NCBI GenBank assembly: GCA_013423325.1
Contig: BLJB01000191.1
Span: 153-27,525 of the forward strand
DNA length: 27,373 bases
Reading direction: 5' to 3'
From: Usnea hakonensis
Lineage: Eukaryota > Ascomycota > Lecanoromycetes > Lecanorales > Parmeliaceae
A model generated the notes under the pieces. The model was given only the letters and a program-made list of their open reading frames with translations, had not been told where the DNA came from and ran no database searches. Shown one piece after another: positions 1 through 10,624 of this stretch. Made by a program: the position numbers and the translations under genes. Position 1 is the stretch's first letter. Each line of letters opens with the position of its first letter.

Positions 1-60
1 CCCGTAATTACCTTTCGAAGTTTAGGTAGACACGACGTATAAATTCAAATTCAAATTCAA
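1..60. other. Left edge of the RIP block, with a short hexamer repeat
   Basis: This segment still contains CA dinucleotides and has less skewed composition than what follows. Bases 41-61 are about three and a half copies of the hexamer AAATTC. I see no gene. It looks like the border between the RIP-mutated block and less affected sequence, but the window starts here, so what lies outside is unknown. Confidence 0.5.
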
Positions 61-421
61 AAACTCTTAAATATTTATTATTATCTATAAAGAAAGTCGA
101 TTTTTATAAGATTCTAAAAAAAATTAACTTACTTTTATATAAATTAGAACTTCTATCTATAATATCTTAGATTTATCTAGTAATTTTAATAATATATTTT
201 AAATAAGTAAATATAGATTCTTTTTAGCGCGAAATTTTATCTTCTATATCTATTATTATTTAGGAATAGAAAAATTAGATAGTAGAAAAAATTATTTAAT
301 ATAAAAAATAGGGCTACTAGAACGAGTATTAAGTAAAATAATTTAGTTATAATAAAAAAACCTAGGAGCTAGCTATAGACTTAAAATAAGATATACTCGA
401 AATAGTTGAGAAATTTAAAAA
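61..421. other. RIP-saturated sequence with nothing recognisable
   Basis: The stretch is extremely A+T rich with TAA/TAG stops in all frames. I found no similarity to the copia, gypsy or LINE relics elsewhere in the window. One frame between about 357 and 420 reads with few stops and a Glu/Lys-rich composition, but it is too short to support a call. Confidence 0.4.
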
Positions 422-1644
422 ATTAAGGATCCTAAGGGATACCCGAAAAAGGGGATAACTAAGAAAATCTACTTAGCTTATATATAATTACTATACTATT
501 ACTATCTCTATTAATATTAACGAAAATAAATATTAATACCTCGCCTAATATATTAAATTTTATTAAATAAATCTTACTTTCTTTATTTTTTCTATTATAA
601 CTAAATATCTTTCTACTATAAAGATATACTTAACTACTAGCTTACTAGAAGGGCCTCTATAATAATTATTATATAATATAATTTAAGGTATATATTTCTA
701 ATTAGCCCCCGAATAGTATTTTATAATTAAATTAAAATAATTCGCTTAAAATCTTACTTCTTTACTTTAAATCTTACTTAACTTAAATAAATTTATAATT
801 AAACTTTCTACTTAATAGAGACTATAATAATATTCTATAGATTAAGGATCCCTCTTTTTAATATTTAATAAGAATATATAAATATTAAGTATAAACTAAT
901 TTAACCTATTTTAAATAGCTTTAGTAATAATATTAGTAGCGCTTTTACTAGACCTATAGTATAATATTAGTCTTATTAAGAATATTTAAACTAGTCCCTA
1001 ATTAATTACTTTTTAAATAGCAATATTACTTATTTTCTAATAATTCTATAAATCCTAAAGTACTATCCGCGATTCTATATATTACTAGACTACTTTAAAT
1101 TCTAGGCTCTAGCGTCTAATATAGCTAGAAGATATATTATATAGTAACTAGATTTTAATAAATAAGGCTAAATTCTAAAAGACTTTAATCTCTATAAGGC
1201 CTCTATTATTATCTATAATAGAGATAGAAGACTATAATTCCTAATCTAAAATAGTAGATAATTTTATAGAGATCTCGATAAGAGACTAAATCTTAGATAT
1301 ATATATTTATTAATAGAGTTTATTAATATTTATTTAGATCTAAGTATAGAGGTTTATCCCTCTTCTAGACTAGATTAAAAGATATAGTATCTAGAGGACT
1401 TCTACCCCCTATAATATATTTTTCTATCTAATTAAAATATATTTAAATAGACGCTACTAATTAATTCTATATTTATAGTTATTTATAGTACTATATTTAC
1501 TCTTATTAATAATTAAATTAAATTTACTCGGACTACTATTAATATTAAATAATTTAAACCTTCTAGAATTAAATTACTTTATACGCGTATTAATACTCTA
1601 ACTTTAAGCCCGTTAAGCTTATCTAAGGCCTTTAGTCTAGAGCT

Positions 1645-1808
1645 AGAAGGTCCTTTATAAATATACCTAGATCTAGCCTATCTATAATTAGAAAGTTATT
1701 TATAAGTATACTTAAACCTAGTCTATCTATAGTTAAAAAGTTATCTATAAGCGTATTTAGATCTAGTTTATCTAAAGTTAGAAAGTTATCTATAAATATA
1801 TCTAGATT
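1645..1808. repeat. 45-bp tandem repeat, about 3.6 copies
   Basis: Units start at 1645, 1690, 1735 and 1780; the last is partial. They differ mainly by transitions, as RIP would produce. A 45-bp period equals 15 codons, so a coding array would stay in frame. The plus-strand frame gives a Leu/Tyr/stop pattern, possibly former Pro/His/Gln. One minus-strand frame is free of stops across the array and reads as Leu/Asp-rich. The ancestral coding strand cannot be decided from this window. Confidence 0.85.
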
Positions 1809-2200
1809 AAATTTCTATAGCTAGTACTATTTTAAGATTTACGCGTATTCCGGTCTTATTAAATAATAAGGAAGATGTTAGACTCTTTAACTAAAAAATT
1901 ATATAGCTATAAAAAGACTATAACCTTATTAACTTTAAATATATTATAATAGTAGAATTTATTATCTATAAATACCGGGTAATTAGTATTCTTAATATAT
2001 ATATCGCTTATCTAAAGTCTTCCCGGGATAATTAAGAAAAGTATAATATTTTTAAAAAGATTAATTAAGTCCTTAAATATATTAAAGATATTCTATAAAA
2101 GCTAGGAATAATTATTCTAGAAATAGAGAAGCTAGTTACTAGCTAATACTATAACTAACTATTACTAGATTAAATTAATAGCTCTAATTATATTTATAAA

Positions 2201-2361
2201 CTATAAGATTTTAGCTTTAGATAATTATCTTTAATAATTTTTCTAATTATATATATTTCCTTTCTAGTTAACTATTTCCGATTCTATAAGATCTTAGTAT
2301 AACTATCTTTAATAATTTTTCTAATTATATATATTTCCTTTCTAGTTAACTATTTCCGATT
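2201..2361. repeat. Direct tandem duplication, core offset 78 bp
   Basis: Bases 2223-2283 and 2301-2361 are 61-bp cores identical except for one T/C difference (2225 versus 2303). The unit edges at 2201-2209 and 2284-2292 also match, with a 5-bp length difference between edge and core. The core offset is 26 codons. The near identity means either that the duplication happened after most RIP, or that both copies were mutated to the same saturated state. Confidence 0.85.
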
Positions 2362-2614
2362 ACGACTATAACTTATTTTAAAAAGTATTAAAAAAAATAT
2401 ATATACTTAGAAGATTACTATTATAATTTAATAATTTTATAACTATATCTAACTTATAATACTTTAATAAGTAGTAGCTCTAAAAGATAGTTATTATATA
2501 ACCATTAATAAAAAATCTCTAAAGTACTAAGTTCGATATTTATAATTTATAATAGCTATCTATATAATTAGAAGTTCCTAGTCTCTTCTTATTATTATTT
2601 CTAATCTAATTTTA

Positions 2615-2890
2615 TTTACTATCTAAACCTAGTTTAATTCCCTAGTAAATTCTAACTTAAATCTACTAGCTCCTAAGAACCTATTTATAGTAAACCTAGT
2701 AACTTCTATATATTTATATTATTTCTAGCCTTCCTAAAAGATACTACTCTACTATTTATAGTAAACCGAGATTTATTATACTACTTAGTATCTAGTAAAT
2801 CTACTAAGATTATTTAAGTAGTAAACTTGCTAGTTTATAATTTTTATCTACTATTTATATAAACCTAGTACTAATTCCCTAGTAAATTTA
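2615..2890. repeat. Degenerate short repeats around the core AGTAAACCTAGTA
   Basis: The motif TAGTAAACC(T/G)AG and relatives recur near 2620, 2690, 2760, 2820 and 2865, in places followed by TTCCCTAGTAAAT. Spacing is irregular. It may be an old minisatellite or a low-complexity protein-coding segment blurred by RIP. The call rests on reading by eye only. Confidence 0.35.
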
Positions 2891-3224
2891 GATTTACAAG
2901 GATATAAGCGTCCTTTTTTAACGAGGGAAGATATTATAGCCTTCTAATAACTAGGAATAGAAGGACCTATTTATTAGCACTAGTACTTAGTACTTTTTTA
3001 TAGTCTAGAAGAATTATAGACTTTAATACCACTTTTTCGTATACCACCAGCTACCCTAACATTTAATCTAAAATAATATTAAAATTATATATTTTAAGCG
3101 CGTAACTATCTTCGAATAGAGTAGCTCTAAATAATTAAATTCTAAATTATTATAATATAGATTTATCTATATTTTAAAAATTATTTATAATTCTTTTTTA
3201 TAACTTTTATACCTTTAGAATAAA

Positions 3225-3390
3225 TTATGTCAAAATATGGGGTAGGACATATAGTAGTTGTATTAGCTATAGATCTCTATGAAGGAAAGCTTAACTATAT
3301 CCTATTAATGTTGAAAGTAGGTATATGGAACACTTGTTATTGGTTTATTAATTCTGGAAGTATAAGAAATATGCGAGACTATTTATAAAA
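3225..3390 (+). other. RIP-spared island with a 53-codon ORF (3227-3388)
   Basis: Here CA and TG dinucleotides return at normal frequency for about 160 bp inside otherwise saturated sequence. An ATG at 3227-3229 opens 53 codons ending with TAA at 3386-3388. The predicted peptide has Trp, Cys and Met codons that RIP would have removed elsewhere. It has no recognisable domain and no convincing signal peptide. It is in frame with the long degraded frame upstream and could be its spared 3' end. A functional small gene is possible but unsupported; a unique (single-copy) scrap that escaped RIP is equally good. Confidence 0.35.
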
Positions 3391-4183
3391 TACTAAGGCG
3401 CCTAGATTACGTAACGAAGTTATATAACTTAATAAACCTTTCTATTTTAATACTCTTATTCGAACGTATTTCTTCTTTTTAAAAAATCTAAATTCTAACT
3501 CCTATATTAACTTTATACTATATAATAGTAATATTAGGGTAGTAGAGATAATATAATAATATAGTAAAAAATATTAGACTATATAATAATTTAGTACTTA
3601 ATTTTATAATAGTATTACTATATAAACTTTCTACTTTTTATAAAAATATAGTTATTTAAAATTCTTTTTTAATATCTAGTAAGTATATATTAAATTTTAA
3701 GTAAAACGAGATCGGAGAATATATATAGAGATTTATATATTATATAAAAAATATTTTAAGTAGCTATAATAGCTATAGTAGCTAAATAGTAGTTAAGTAA
3801 ATAATTATAAGACTAAAAGTAATATTTTAGAGCTAAAATTATACTATAAGTATCTAGTAGCTATATAATATAGATAAGAAGACCTCTATATACTAGTAAT
3901 TAGAAGGCTCTAGAGAGGAAAAAAAAAAGATTAATTAGTAATTAGTAGTAAAGAGAAAAGATATAAGGGGAAAGTCTATTAAGTATAAACTAGTTAATAA
4001 GACTAATTTAGAACTAAAAGACCTAGTAATTTAATATTTAAAGCGCTAAAAGAGGATAATAATAATAGTAATAATATATCTAAAAAGAAGGTCTAGAAGA
4101 GGTAAATTATAAACTAATCTTAATAATAGCTAAAAGTTAGAAAAGGCGAATAGCTCCTATAGACTATCTAATTATTAATTTAG
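3389..4183 (-). other. Probable 3' untranslated region and 3' LTR area of the copia relic
   Basis: This 795-bp stretch follows the copia stop codon (minus strand) and contains no recognisable coding motif. A complete Ty1/copia element would have its short non-coding tail, polypurine tract and 3' LTR here. I could not place the LTR ends: the matching 5' LTR is not in the window, and RIP has blurred the terminal TG...CA. Confidence 0.4.
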
Positions 4184-5057
4184 TTATTTTAGACTAATAG
4201 TCTTATAAAATATTTTAAACTTATCCCTAAAAAGGGCCTTAATTAATCTATTAGTAACTTATAAATTAGTAGGAGTATATTTAAAGACTATTAATTTATT
4301 AGCTACTTTCTCCCTATAAAACTAGTTAGTAATATTAATATATTTAGTATAATTATAAGATCTAGGGTCTTTTAATAATATAATTACTCTCTAATTATCC
4401 CTATAAATAATAATTATTTCTAGATTATTACTATATTTAGAATATAGAGATATTAGTAGATTTTATAATTAAATTATCTTTTTAGTAGCTTATATTTAGC
4501 TAATATACTTAGCTTTATAAATAGATAAAGTAATAATAGTCTAGCGCTTTAAAGACTAGCTAATTATTATATTTTCTATATTAAATATATAGCTAGAAGT
4601 AAAGTAATAAATAATTATATTATCTATCTAATTAAAGTCTATATAGCTAATTAAGTTTAAAAGAATATTCTAAAAAACTAGTTCTATATTAATAGTCTTT
4701 TTAAAATATATAAAGATCTTTTTAACTACTCTTTAATACTTCTTAGTTAAGTTATATATATAATAACTAACTATTAAGATAGCGAATACTAGATCTAGTC
4801 GAGTTCTAAATATTATATATATAAGGGATTCTATAGCTAATTAATAGTAGATCTTATCTTTTTAAATAGCTTAGTAACCCTTTTCTACTAATTTATATTT
4901 AGCTAAGATTTCTATAGAAGTAGAGATTAATTTAGCCTTTTATATATTATTATTATAGAGTATATATTTAATATATTTAGTCTATTTAAGGCGAGTAGTT
5001 CTTTTAGCTCTATCTCGAGTTACTATTATTTCTAGATAATAAGCGTAAGGCTCTAAA
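4184..5057 (-). pseudogene. Ty1/copia polyprotein, C-terminal part (end of RT and RNase H), RIP-mutated
   Basis: Read on the minus strand from 5057 to a TAA at 4184-4186, this matches the end of a Ty1/copia Pol. First comes the RT tail, with a YLGM-like motif followed by a segment equivalent to 'TRPDLAFA'. RNase H follows, with a degraded TGYTDSDWA block near 4620-4660, then GYIFNIG and SWSSKRQ-type blocks. Last are blocks equivalent to 'DNQG', 'TKHI' and a 'LTKAL-RDKFK' ending. Stops are all TAA/TAG at former Gln/Trp positions, and Asp, His and Cys codons show the expected Asn and Tyr replacements. The frame is cut at 5057/5058 by the gypsy LTR. The N-terminal half (gag, protease, integrase, most of RT) is absent from the window. 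Confidence 0.85.
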
Positions 5058-5241
5058 TGTTAGGACTGCAACTAGACATATATCAATAGTGGTATATAAC
5101 GAGGATTTAATTAATAAGGAGATAAAATCTATATATAGATATAAGAAAGATATATAGATAAAGAGGTACTAAGGCGCTAAACCTAAATAGAAAAGAGGTT
5201 ATATATCTCCTTTAACCTTATAAGTAATTATACTCGTAATA
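5058..5241 (-). repeat. 3' LTR of the gypsy element (184 bp)
   Basis: It reads TGTTAG... from 5058 on the plus strand and ends ...CGTAATA at 5241, where the undamaged partner ends ...CGTAACA. The outer 35 bases (5058-5092) are nearly free of RIP, whereas the inner end is mutated. Comparison with 13875-13910 shows 8 differences in 36 bases, all G-to-A or C-to-T in the partner, with no indel. Six of the eight are at CA or TG. Confidence 0.93.
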
Positions 5242-5256
5242 TTATCCCCCCCCTTT
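5242..5256 (-). other. Polypurine tract of the gypsy element
   Basis: A run of eight C (5246-5253) followed by TTT lies directly against the inner end of the 3' LTR. On the minus strand it is AAAGGGGGGGG, the usual primer for plus-strand DNA synthesis in LTR retroelements. Its position fixes both the orientation of the element and the identity of 5058-5241 as the 3' LTR. Confidence 0.85.
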
Positions 5257-5850
5257 AGAAGGTATATTCGTATATCTTAAGAGATAATATCTATTATATA
5301 TATAATATTATATCTTTCTAGGGCTTTCTATATAAAGCGATTTAGTTATAGATTAGTAAAATAGTTAATAAAAAAAATATTATAATATAGAGTAATAATT
5401 TAATATTCGATTTAGAAGTAGAGAGGAAAATCGTTAAATAAAGGCCTCCTATTAACTAGATATTATCGAGCCGAACTAAGCTAAATCTAATCTTAATTAT
5501 AGAGTCTTATTTATAAACTTTCTCTAAAGAAATAGGGTTAAATATTAGAAAATAATTTTAATATAGGCTATTATTAATAATAGTAATACTCTAGGGGTAA
5601 TACTAAATAATATTAGAGGGTATTTAAATATATATTAATAATAGGAGTATACGTAGTAAGCCTTATTTAATATAGATATTAAAAAGTTAGAGTCTTTAAT
5701 AACTTTTTTTCTAATTATAATTTATTAAAAAAGATCTATATAACTCGAATCTATTAAAGTAGTCGAATAATATAATATTTAAAATATTATTAAATTAAAA
5801 CTACTTTAATAAAGTTAAATTTTATATTAATAAGTAGCTTTTAGATATTA
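5257..5850 (-). other. Gypsy 3' segment between chromodomain and polypurine tract
   Basis: About 590 bp that should hold the end of Pol after the chromodomain and the 3' untranslated region. RIP stops are dense and the original stop codon cannot be identified. I see no separate gene or second element in it. Confidence 0.5.
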
Positions 5851-8290
5851 CTTATAAAACTCTTTAATAATCTTTTTAATATTATTAAACTCTCCCTTAT
5901 TTATATAATACTACTTATTATCCCTTAATATATTTATCTATTTAACTTTATACTATAGACGGCTATAGTAGTAGCGAGAGTCTAATATATTATTAATATT
6001 CTACTTATTACTTTTTAGTAGGACCTTCGGCTTTAGTAAAGATCTCTACTATCCTAAAAAAGGATTATTAGAGTACTTCTAAAAATATTATAAATAAAAT
6101 ATATTATAGATCCGCTATATATAAGAGAGATCTAGATAATAGATAATATTAATTTACTAAATAATTTTATAGAGATCTAATTATTTATTCTTTAGATCTT
6201 TATAGGGTCTTATTATATTAATATATTTAAAAAATAATTAAATTTATTATTAATATTAAATAAGACTTTTTTATAATACTTATTTATTTATCTTTCTATC
6301 GTGATTTAGAAGGTCTCTAAATATTTCTTACTATATTTTAAGATCTCTTCTATTTTCTTAATAATATTTTTAGTCTTTAAGACTTATAGTTTTTCCTTTA
6401 TAATCTTATAATTTATTATATTAAAATTAAAGTTTATATAGGGGTTAAATCCTTTATTTATAAAAAAAGGAGTAAGAGAGGTAGATAAAACTATATTACT
6501 ATTATTAATAAACTTTACTATAAAGATCTACTTAATTTAATTATTTTATATATAATTATAAAAGATATAGAGATCTTTTTTAATATTTTAATTTACTCTC
6601 TTAATCTATCTATCTATCTAAAAATAGTAAGTAGTTAAAAGTTTAATTTAAATTTCAAATCTTTTATATAGACTCTTCTATAAGATAGATATAAACTATA
6701 ATTCTCTATTAAATATAATAGAGCTTAAAAGTCTATAGAGGCGATAAAGATTCTATAATAAAATCTAAATTAATAATTTAATTAAAGTATTATTATCGCT
6801 TTAAAAGTATAATATATAATATCTCTTTTTTATAAGATAATAGATAAAGGTATATATAATATTAAAACCTTCTAAAAGAAAGAGGCTAGTAATAAAATCT
6901 ATAAATATATCTTATTAATAGACTTATAGAATTAGTAGTAATATTAGTAATCTATTTATTTTACTTTAAGGCGATTTACTATATTAATAATTATAATAAT
7001 TAATAATATATTATCTAATTATTATTATATAGTTAGACTAATAGTAGTATTATTATAAAAGATCTACTATTCGTCTTATTTCAGGATAACTACTCGAAGG
7101 TTAATTATAGATCTTATTAAGTACTAAAATATATAGAGAATCTAGAATCTATAATAAGCCTTTTTTAAAAAGAGCTTTATTTACTATTTAATATTATTTA
7201 AACTTAATTCTATATAGTTTATAAATATTATTAATAATTATATCTCTATACTTCTAATACCTAAGATTATCTTTATTAGTTTAATAAATATATTTAAATA
7301 AGTCTACTTTCTTCTCTATAATATAAATATTAATATAATCTAGTATTAGAATTATTTAATATTATTAATATAGTCTTTTATTTTTCTAATCTATAAGGCG
7401 AGCGTTTATTATTTTAATAAAAGTATCTATTTTTAAATTATTTTTATTTATATAAAAAATTATCTAGAAATTAAACTTAAATAGAATATTTAAATAATAA
7501 ATCTAATAATAAATAAGCTTCTTATTTTTTATAAAAGTCTTTAAGATCTAAATAGATAAATTAGTATACTTGAGTTTAAAGTATTAATATTTAAAGTATC
7601 TTATAATAGCTAATAACTCTTTATTATATATATAATAATTATATTTTATAGAGACTATTATTTTACTATAAAAAGCTATTAGATAAAGTATACCTTTATT
7701 ATTATACTAGAATAATATTCTATTAGTAATAAAATTAGAAATATTAATCTCGAGTATAATCTATCTTTTTAAATTAAAGTACTTTAATATTAAAGTATTA
7801 ATAACTTATTTTTTAAGATTTTTAAAGGCTTCTAAATAGATCTTATTCTATATAAATAGAGTATCTTTTCTAATAAGTTATATTAAAAGCTTTATTAGCT
7901 TTAAAAACTTATAAATAAAATATTTATAGAAATTAATAAATTTAATAAATTTTTATACCTCTTTTAGATTTATAGAAGGAGGCTATTTAATAATAGTTTC
8001 TATTTTTTTAGAATTTATTTAGAGCCCTTTACTTAATATAATAATATTTAGAAAGATTATTTCTTCTATATTAAATTCGTACTTTTTAATATTTATTTAT
8101 AAACTTATATTCTAGAGGCGAAAGAGTATTTTTTAAATATAATCTTAATACTCCTTTTTTAATTTATCATAGATAAAGATATTATTAAGATATATTTAAT
8201 AAAAATTATCTAGAAATTTCTATAATATCTTATTAATATATTACTAAAAAGAGTTTAGTCTATTAATTAATCTAAATAGAAGAACTTTAT
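5851..8290 (-). pseudogene. Gypsy Pol, C-terminal half: RT palm/thumb, RNase H, integrase, chromodomain
   Basis: On the minus strand, starting from the A3 insertion: end of RT with YLDD as Tyr-Leu-Asn-Asn at 8181-8192; a KCEF/FLGYI-like block; RNase H with a degraded 'TDASD' block near 7728-7752 and 'HIYDKELLAI'-like sequence. The integrase core follows at about 6390-6910, with 'DFVT', 'SDRE..QF' and 'TDGQTERVNQ' equivalents (the last at 6601-6627) and 'ANKGFNP' near 6440. Finally, a chromodomain-like segment at about 5860-6003 reads 'LQYKVKW'. Stops are only TAA/TAG at former Gln or Trp codons; catalytic Asp is often Asn. Chromodomains of this class direct integration to histone-modified chromatin in known chromoviruses. 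The frame continues at 10625 beyond LINE copy A3. Confidence 0.9.
8278..8290. repeat. Target-site duplication of LINE copy A3, left half (13 bp)
   Basis: AGAAGAACTTTAT here is repeated exactly at 10612-10624 on the other side of the insertion. In the gypsy RT frame the two sides join through this sequence within the 'YKVLPFGL' region. Confidence 0.93.
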
Positions 8291-10611
8291 TAGATTGGAA
8301 TTCATACTCGTGTCTATCTAACTATATAAAAGATAATTACGGGAAGCTCTATAGTAATAATATAAGGGAAACCTTTATAGTATTACTATTATTAGGGTAA
8401 AAAATCTTACTATACTTCTATTTATCTCTATTATTTTAAGTCTATATACTACTTTTAACTATTATTATTTAATATCTTTTATACTTATATTTCTTTACCC
8501 CTTTTATATTAATACTAGTATCCCTTAAGCTACTCTACCTTTATATAACTAGTCTTTTACTAAAAAATACTAGTCTAAAAGACTAGATTAAATTAATTAT
8601 CTAATTAACGCCCTCGCCTCTTTTAGGGTAGTTAATATTCTCTATAGATTACTAGTTTTTATAGATTCTAGAAGTACTAGTCTAAATTATTCTAACCTTA
8701 AATAGAAGATAAAAATATATTTAATATTCTATTTTAATTAGTTATATTTATAGCTAGCTATATAAATATTTAGAATCTTATAATAGAAGAGGAACTATAC
8801 TAGCCTAATCTTCTCTATTTATATCTAGATTAGGGTAGAGCTTTTAACTTTTATAAGGTTATAATAAAGTATTCTCCTTATTTTTTAATCTTTAGAACTT
8901 TAAACTAATATTTTCTTATTTTTAAATATATCTATATAATAATCTTTTTATAGGGTATATTAAGCTATATTACTCTAGCCTTATACTTTTTCTTTTATTA
9001 TCTCTATCTCTTTTCTTTCTTTTTTTTTTATATTATATTATTTTTATCTTCCTCTAAAGAGGGTACTCTTAGCCTATAAATATTTTTTTATTATAGATAC
9101 TAATAGTACCTTTATCTTATAATTTCGCTTCCCTTAGAGTACTCTATAAATATATATATTTCTAATTTTTATAATCTTATATATACCTTTAAAAACTTAA
9201 TAATAGAGGATTATTAGATCTAAAAAGATTTATATAAAGGGAATATCTATCTCTACTTCTAATTCCCTAATATTTATTATCTTATATATTTCTAAGACGT
9301 ATTTTAGATACTTATTCTAGATTATCTCTAGTTATCTTCCTAATATCTTTATCGCTCTTTATATATTTACTAGATTATATTAGATAGCTACTATATATAT
9401 TATTACTAGTTAGATTATAGCCTAATATATTATATATACTTAATTTAAAGTTATTCCCTATATCGAGATCGTTATTATTAATAGTATAAGGTATTAGAAC
9501 GTTATCTTAGTCTTTATTTTCTTAAGATAGAGGCCCTACCTTAATTTTCTATCTATATATAGATCTAGTATCTATATATTACTCTTTAGCTCTATAATAA
9601 TTATTTCTAAATCTATTATAACTTTTATATTAAAGTATTTTAATCTTTTAATAAAGTAGATTAGCTTATACTTTTTAAAAGTAAAAGTTACTCTATATAT
9701 TTTTATCTATTTTAGATATACTTTATAAATTATCTTAAATATTATATAATTAGTTTTTATACTTTTTCTATATATTAGTAAATAGATATTATTAATAAAG
9801 CTACTAATTTAGAGGTTTAGTTTTAGCTTCGAGTACTTTTTAATAAGTAGTATATTAAAGAATAAAAATAGTATAGGGGATATTAGAGATCTTTATAAAA
9901 TCTTTATCTCTATTAATTTTATTTTATTTATTTTTTACTCTAATATTATTAATATTACTCTTTCTATAAGGAAGCTCGATATCTAGTTTACTATCTAAAA
10001 AGGAATCCCCTTAGATTTAAAATTATAAAGAAGCTATTTATAAAATATATTATTAAATACCCCTATTATATTTAGAGAAAGTAGATTAGCTATATACTAC
10101 TTACTACTACTCTATACTATATATATTATATTAATTATTATTTCTAGAGCTATCTTAGTAGATTAGCCTTTCTATACGCCTATCTACTCTAAAAGAAGAA
10201 GGTTATATTTCTCTATATAATTATTAAGTCTTTTAGTTATAATTATCTCTAGAGCCTTCTCTAATATACTTAGTAAGGCGATTAACTAATATAACTTTAA
10301 TTCTAAATAGTTATCTTTATCTAGTTTATAGAGGATTATTATATTAATAATTTTAAACTCTTTCGGGTAATAGCTTAGATCTATATATATCTAAAAGAGC
10401 CTAGTAAGCTATAGGAGGGCCTTACTAGTAATTAATCTTAGAAATCTATTCGATATCCTATCTATCCCTAGGGCCTTATTCTATTTTAGGCGGAAGATCG
10501 CTATCCTAACCTCCTTTTCTATTAACTCCACGGTTGTCTCCGCCGGGTTTAGGTAGACTGTATCCTCGATATCGGTGAGGTCTGCCTGTGGGGGTGGTGG
10601 GAAGAAGGTCC
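8291..10611 (-). mobile_element. LINE-A copy A3, 5'-truncated, inserted in gypsy RT
   Basis: A 2321-bp non-LTR retrotransposon copy on the minus strand. Its 3' end is at 8291 (tail TAGATTGG, related to a 5-bp ATTGG repeat). Its 5' end is cut at 10611, just upstream of the reverse transcriptase domain. An exact 13-bp target-site duplication flanks it. The terminal 107 bases at the 5' end (10505-10611) are almost free of RIP, and the copy as a whole keeps more G and C than copy A2. It must be younger than the gypsy element it interrupts. Confidence 0.93.
9300..10611 (-). pseudogene. LINE-A ORF2 fragment: reverse transcriptase, RIP-mutated
   Basis: Reading the minus strand from 10611: an intact lead-in (10505-10611), then the RT fingers with 'NKALG-DRI'-like sequence, a 'YRPI-LLS--GK-LE' block, the palm, and FxDD as Phe-Ile-Asn-Asn near 9788-9799. 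The thumb and a C-terminal region follow. Copies A1 and A2 give the same residue pattern, which confirms the frame. Upstream endonuclease and ORF1 are missing through 5' truncation. The 3' kilobase (8291-9300) probably holds the ORF2 C-terminus and 3' untranslated region; I found no convincing RNase H motif there. Confidence 0.88.
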
Positions 10612-10624
10612 AGAAGAACTTTAT
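10612..10624. repeat. Target-site duplication of LINE copy A3, right half (13 bp)
   Basis: Exact copy of 8278-8290. It abuts the nearly RIP-free 5' end of A3, and the gypsy RT frame resumes from it. Confidence 0.93.

Larger units (their letters stand above)
422..3388 (+). pseudogene. Possible RIP-destroyed large reading frame of unknown family
   Basis: I do not recognise this sequence. The plus-strand frame starting at 422 (positions 2 modulo 3) can be followed to a TAA at 3386-3388 if its TAA/TAG stops are read as former CAA/CAG glutamine codons. In support, two tandem repeats inside it have periods of 45 bp and 78 bp, both multiples of three, and 2891-3060 reads like ordinary protein with few stops. 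If CTA codons are former CCA, the repeat-bearing parts would be rich in Pro, Gln, His and Ser. Against it, the stop density (about one codon in ten) is what such composition gives by chance. The minus strand is also partly open over the 45-bp repeat, so even the strand is uncertain. No start codon or catalytic motif was found. Confidence 0.25.

Noticed and set aside
1645..1808. CRISPR array
   Set aside because: The repeat units are directly adjacent with no unique spacers, and the setting is a fungal transposon block.
5058..5241. Solo LTR or 5' LTR of an element running to the right
   Set aside because: The polypurine tract lies on its right side and Pol domains run leftwards into it, so it is the 3' LTR of a minus-strand element whose 5' LTR is at 13875-15303.
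8291..9300. RNase H domain in the LINE-A 3' region
   Set aside because: No convincing RNase H signature could be read in A2, A3 or A4; the region is left as ORF2 C-terminus and 3' untranslated region.
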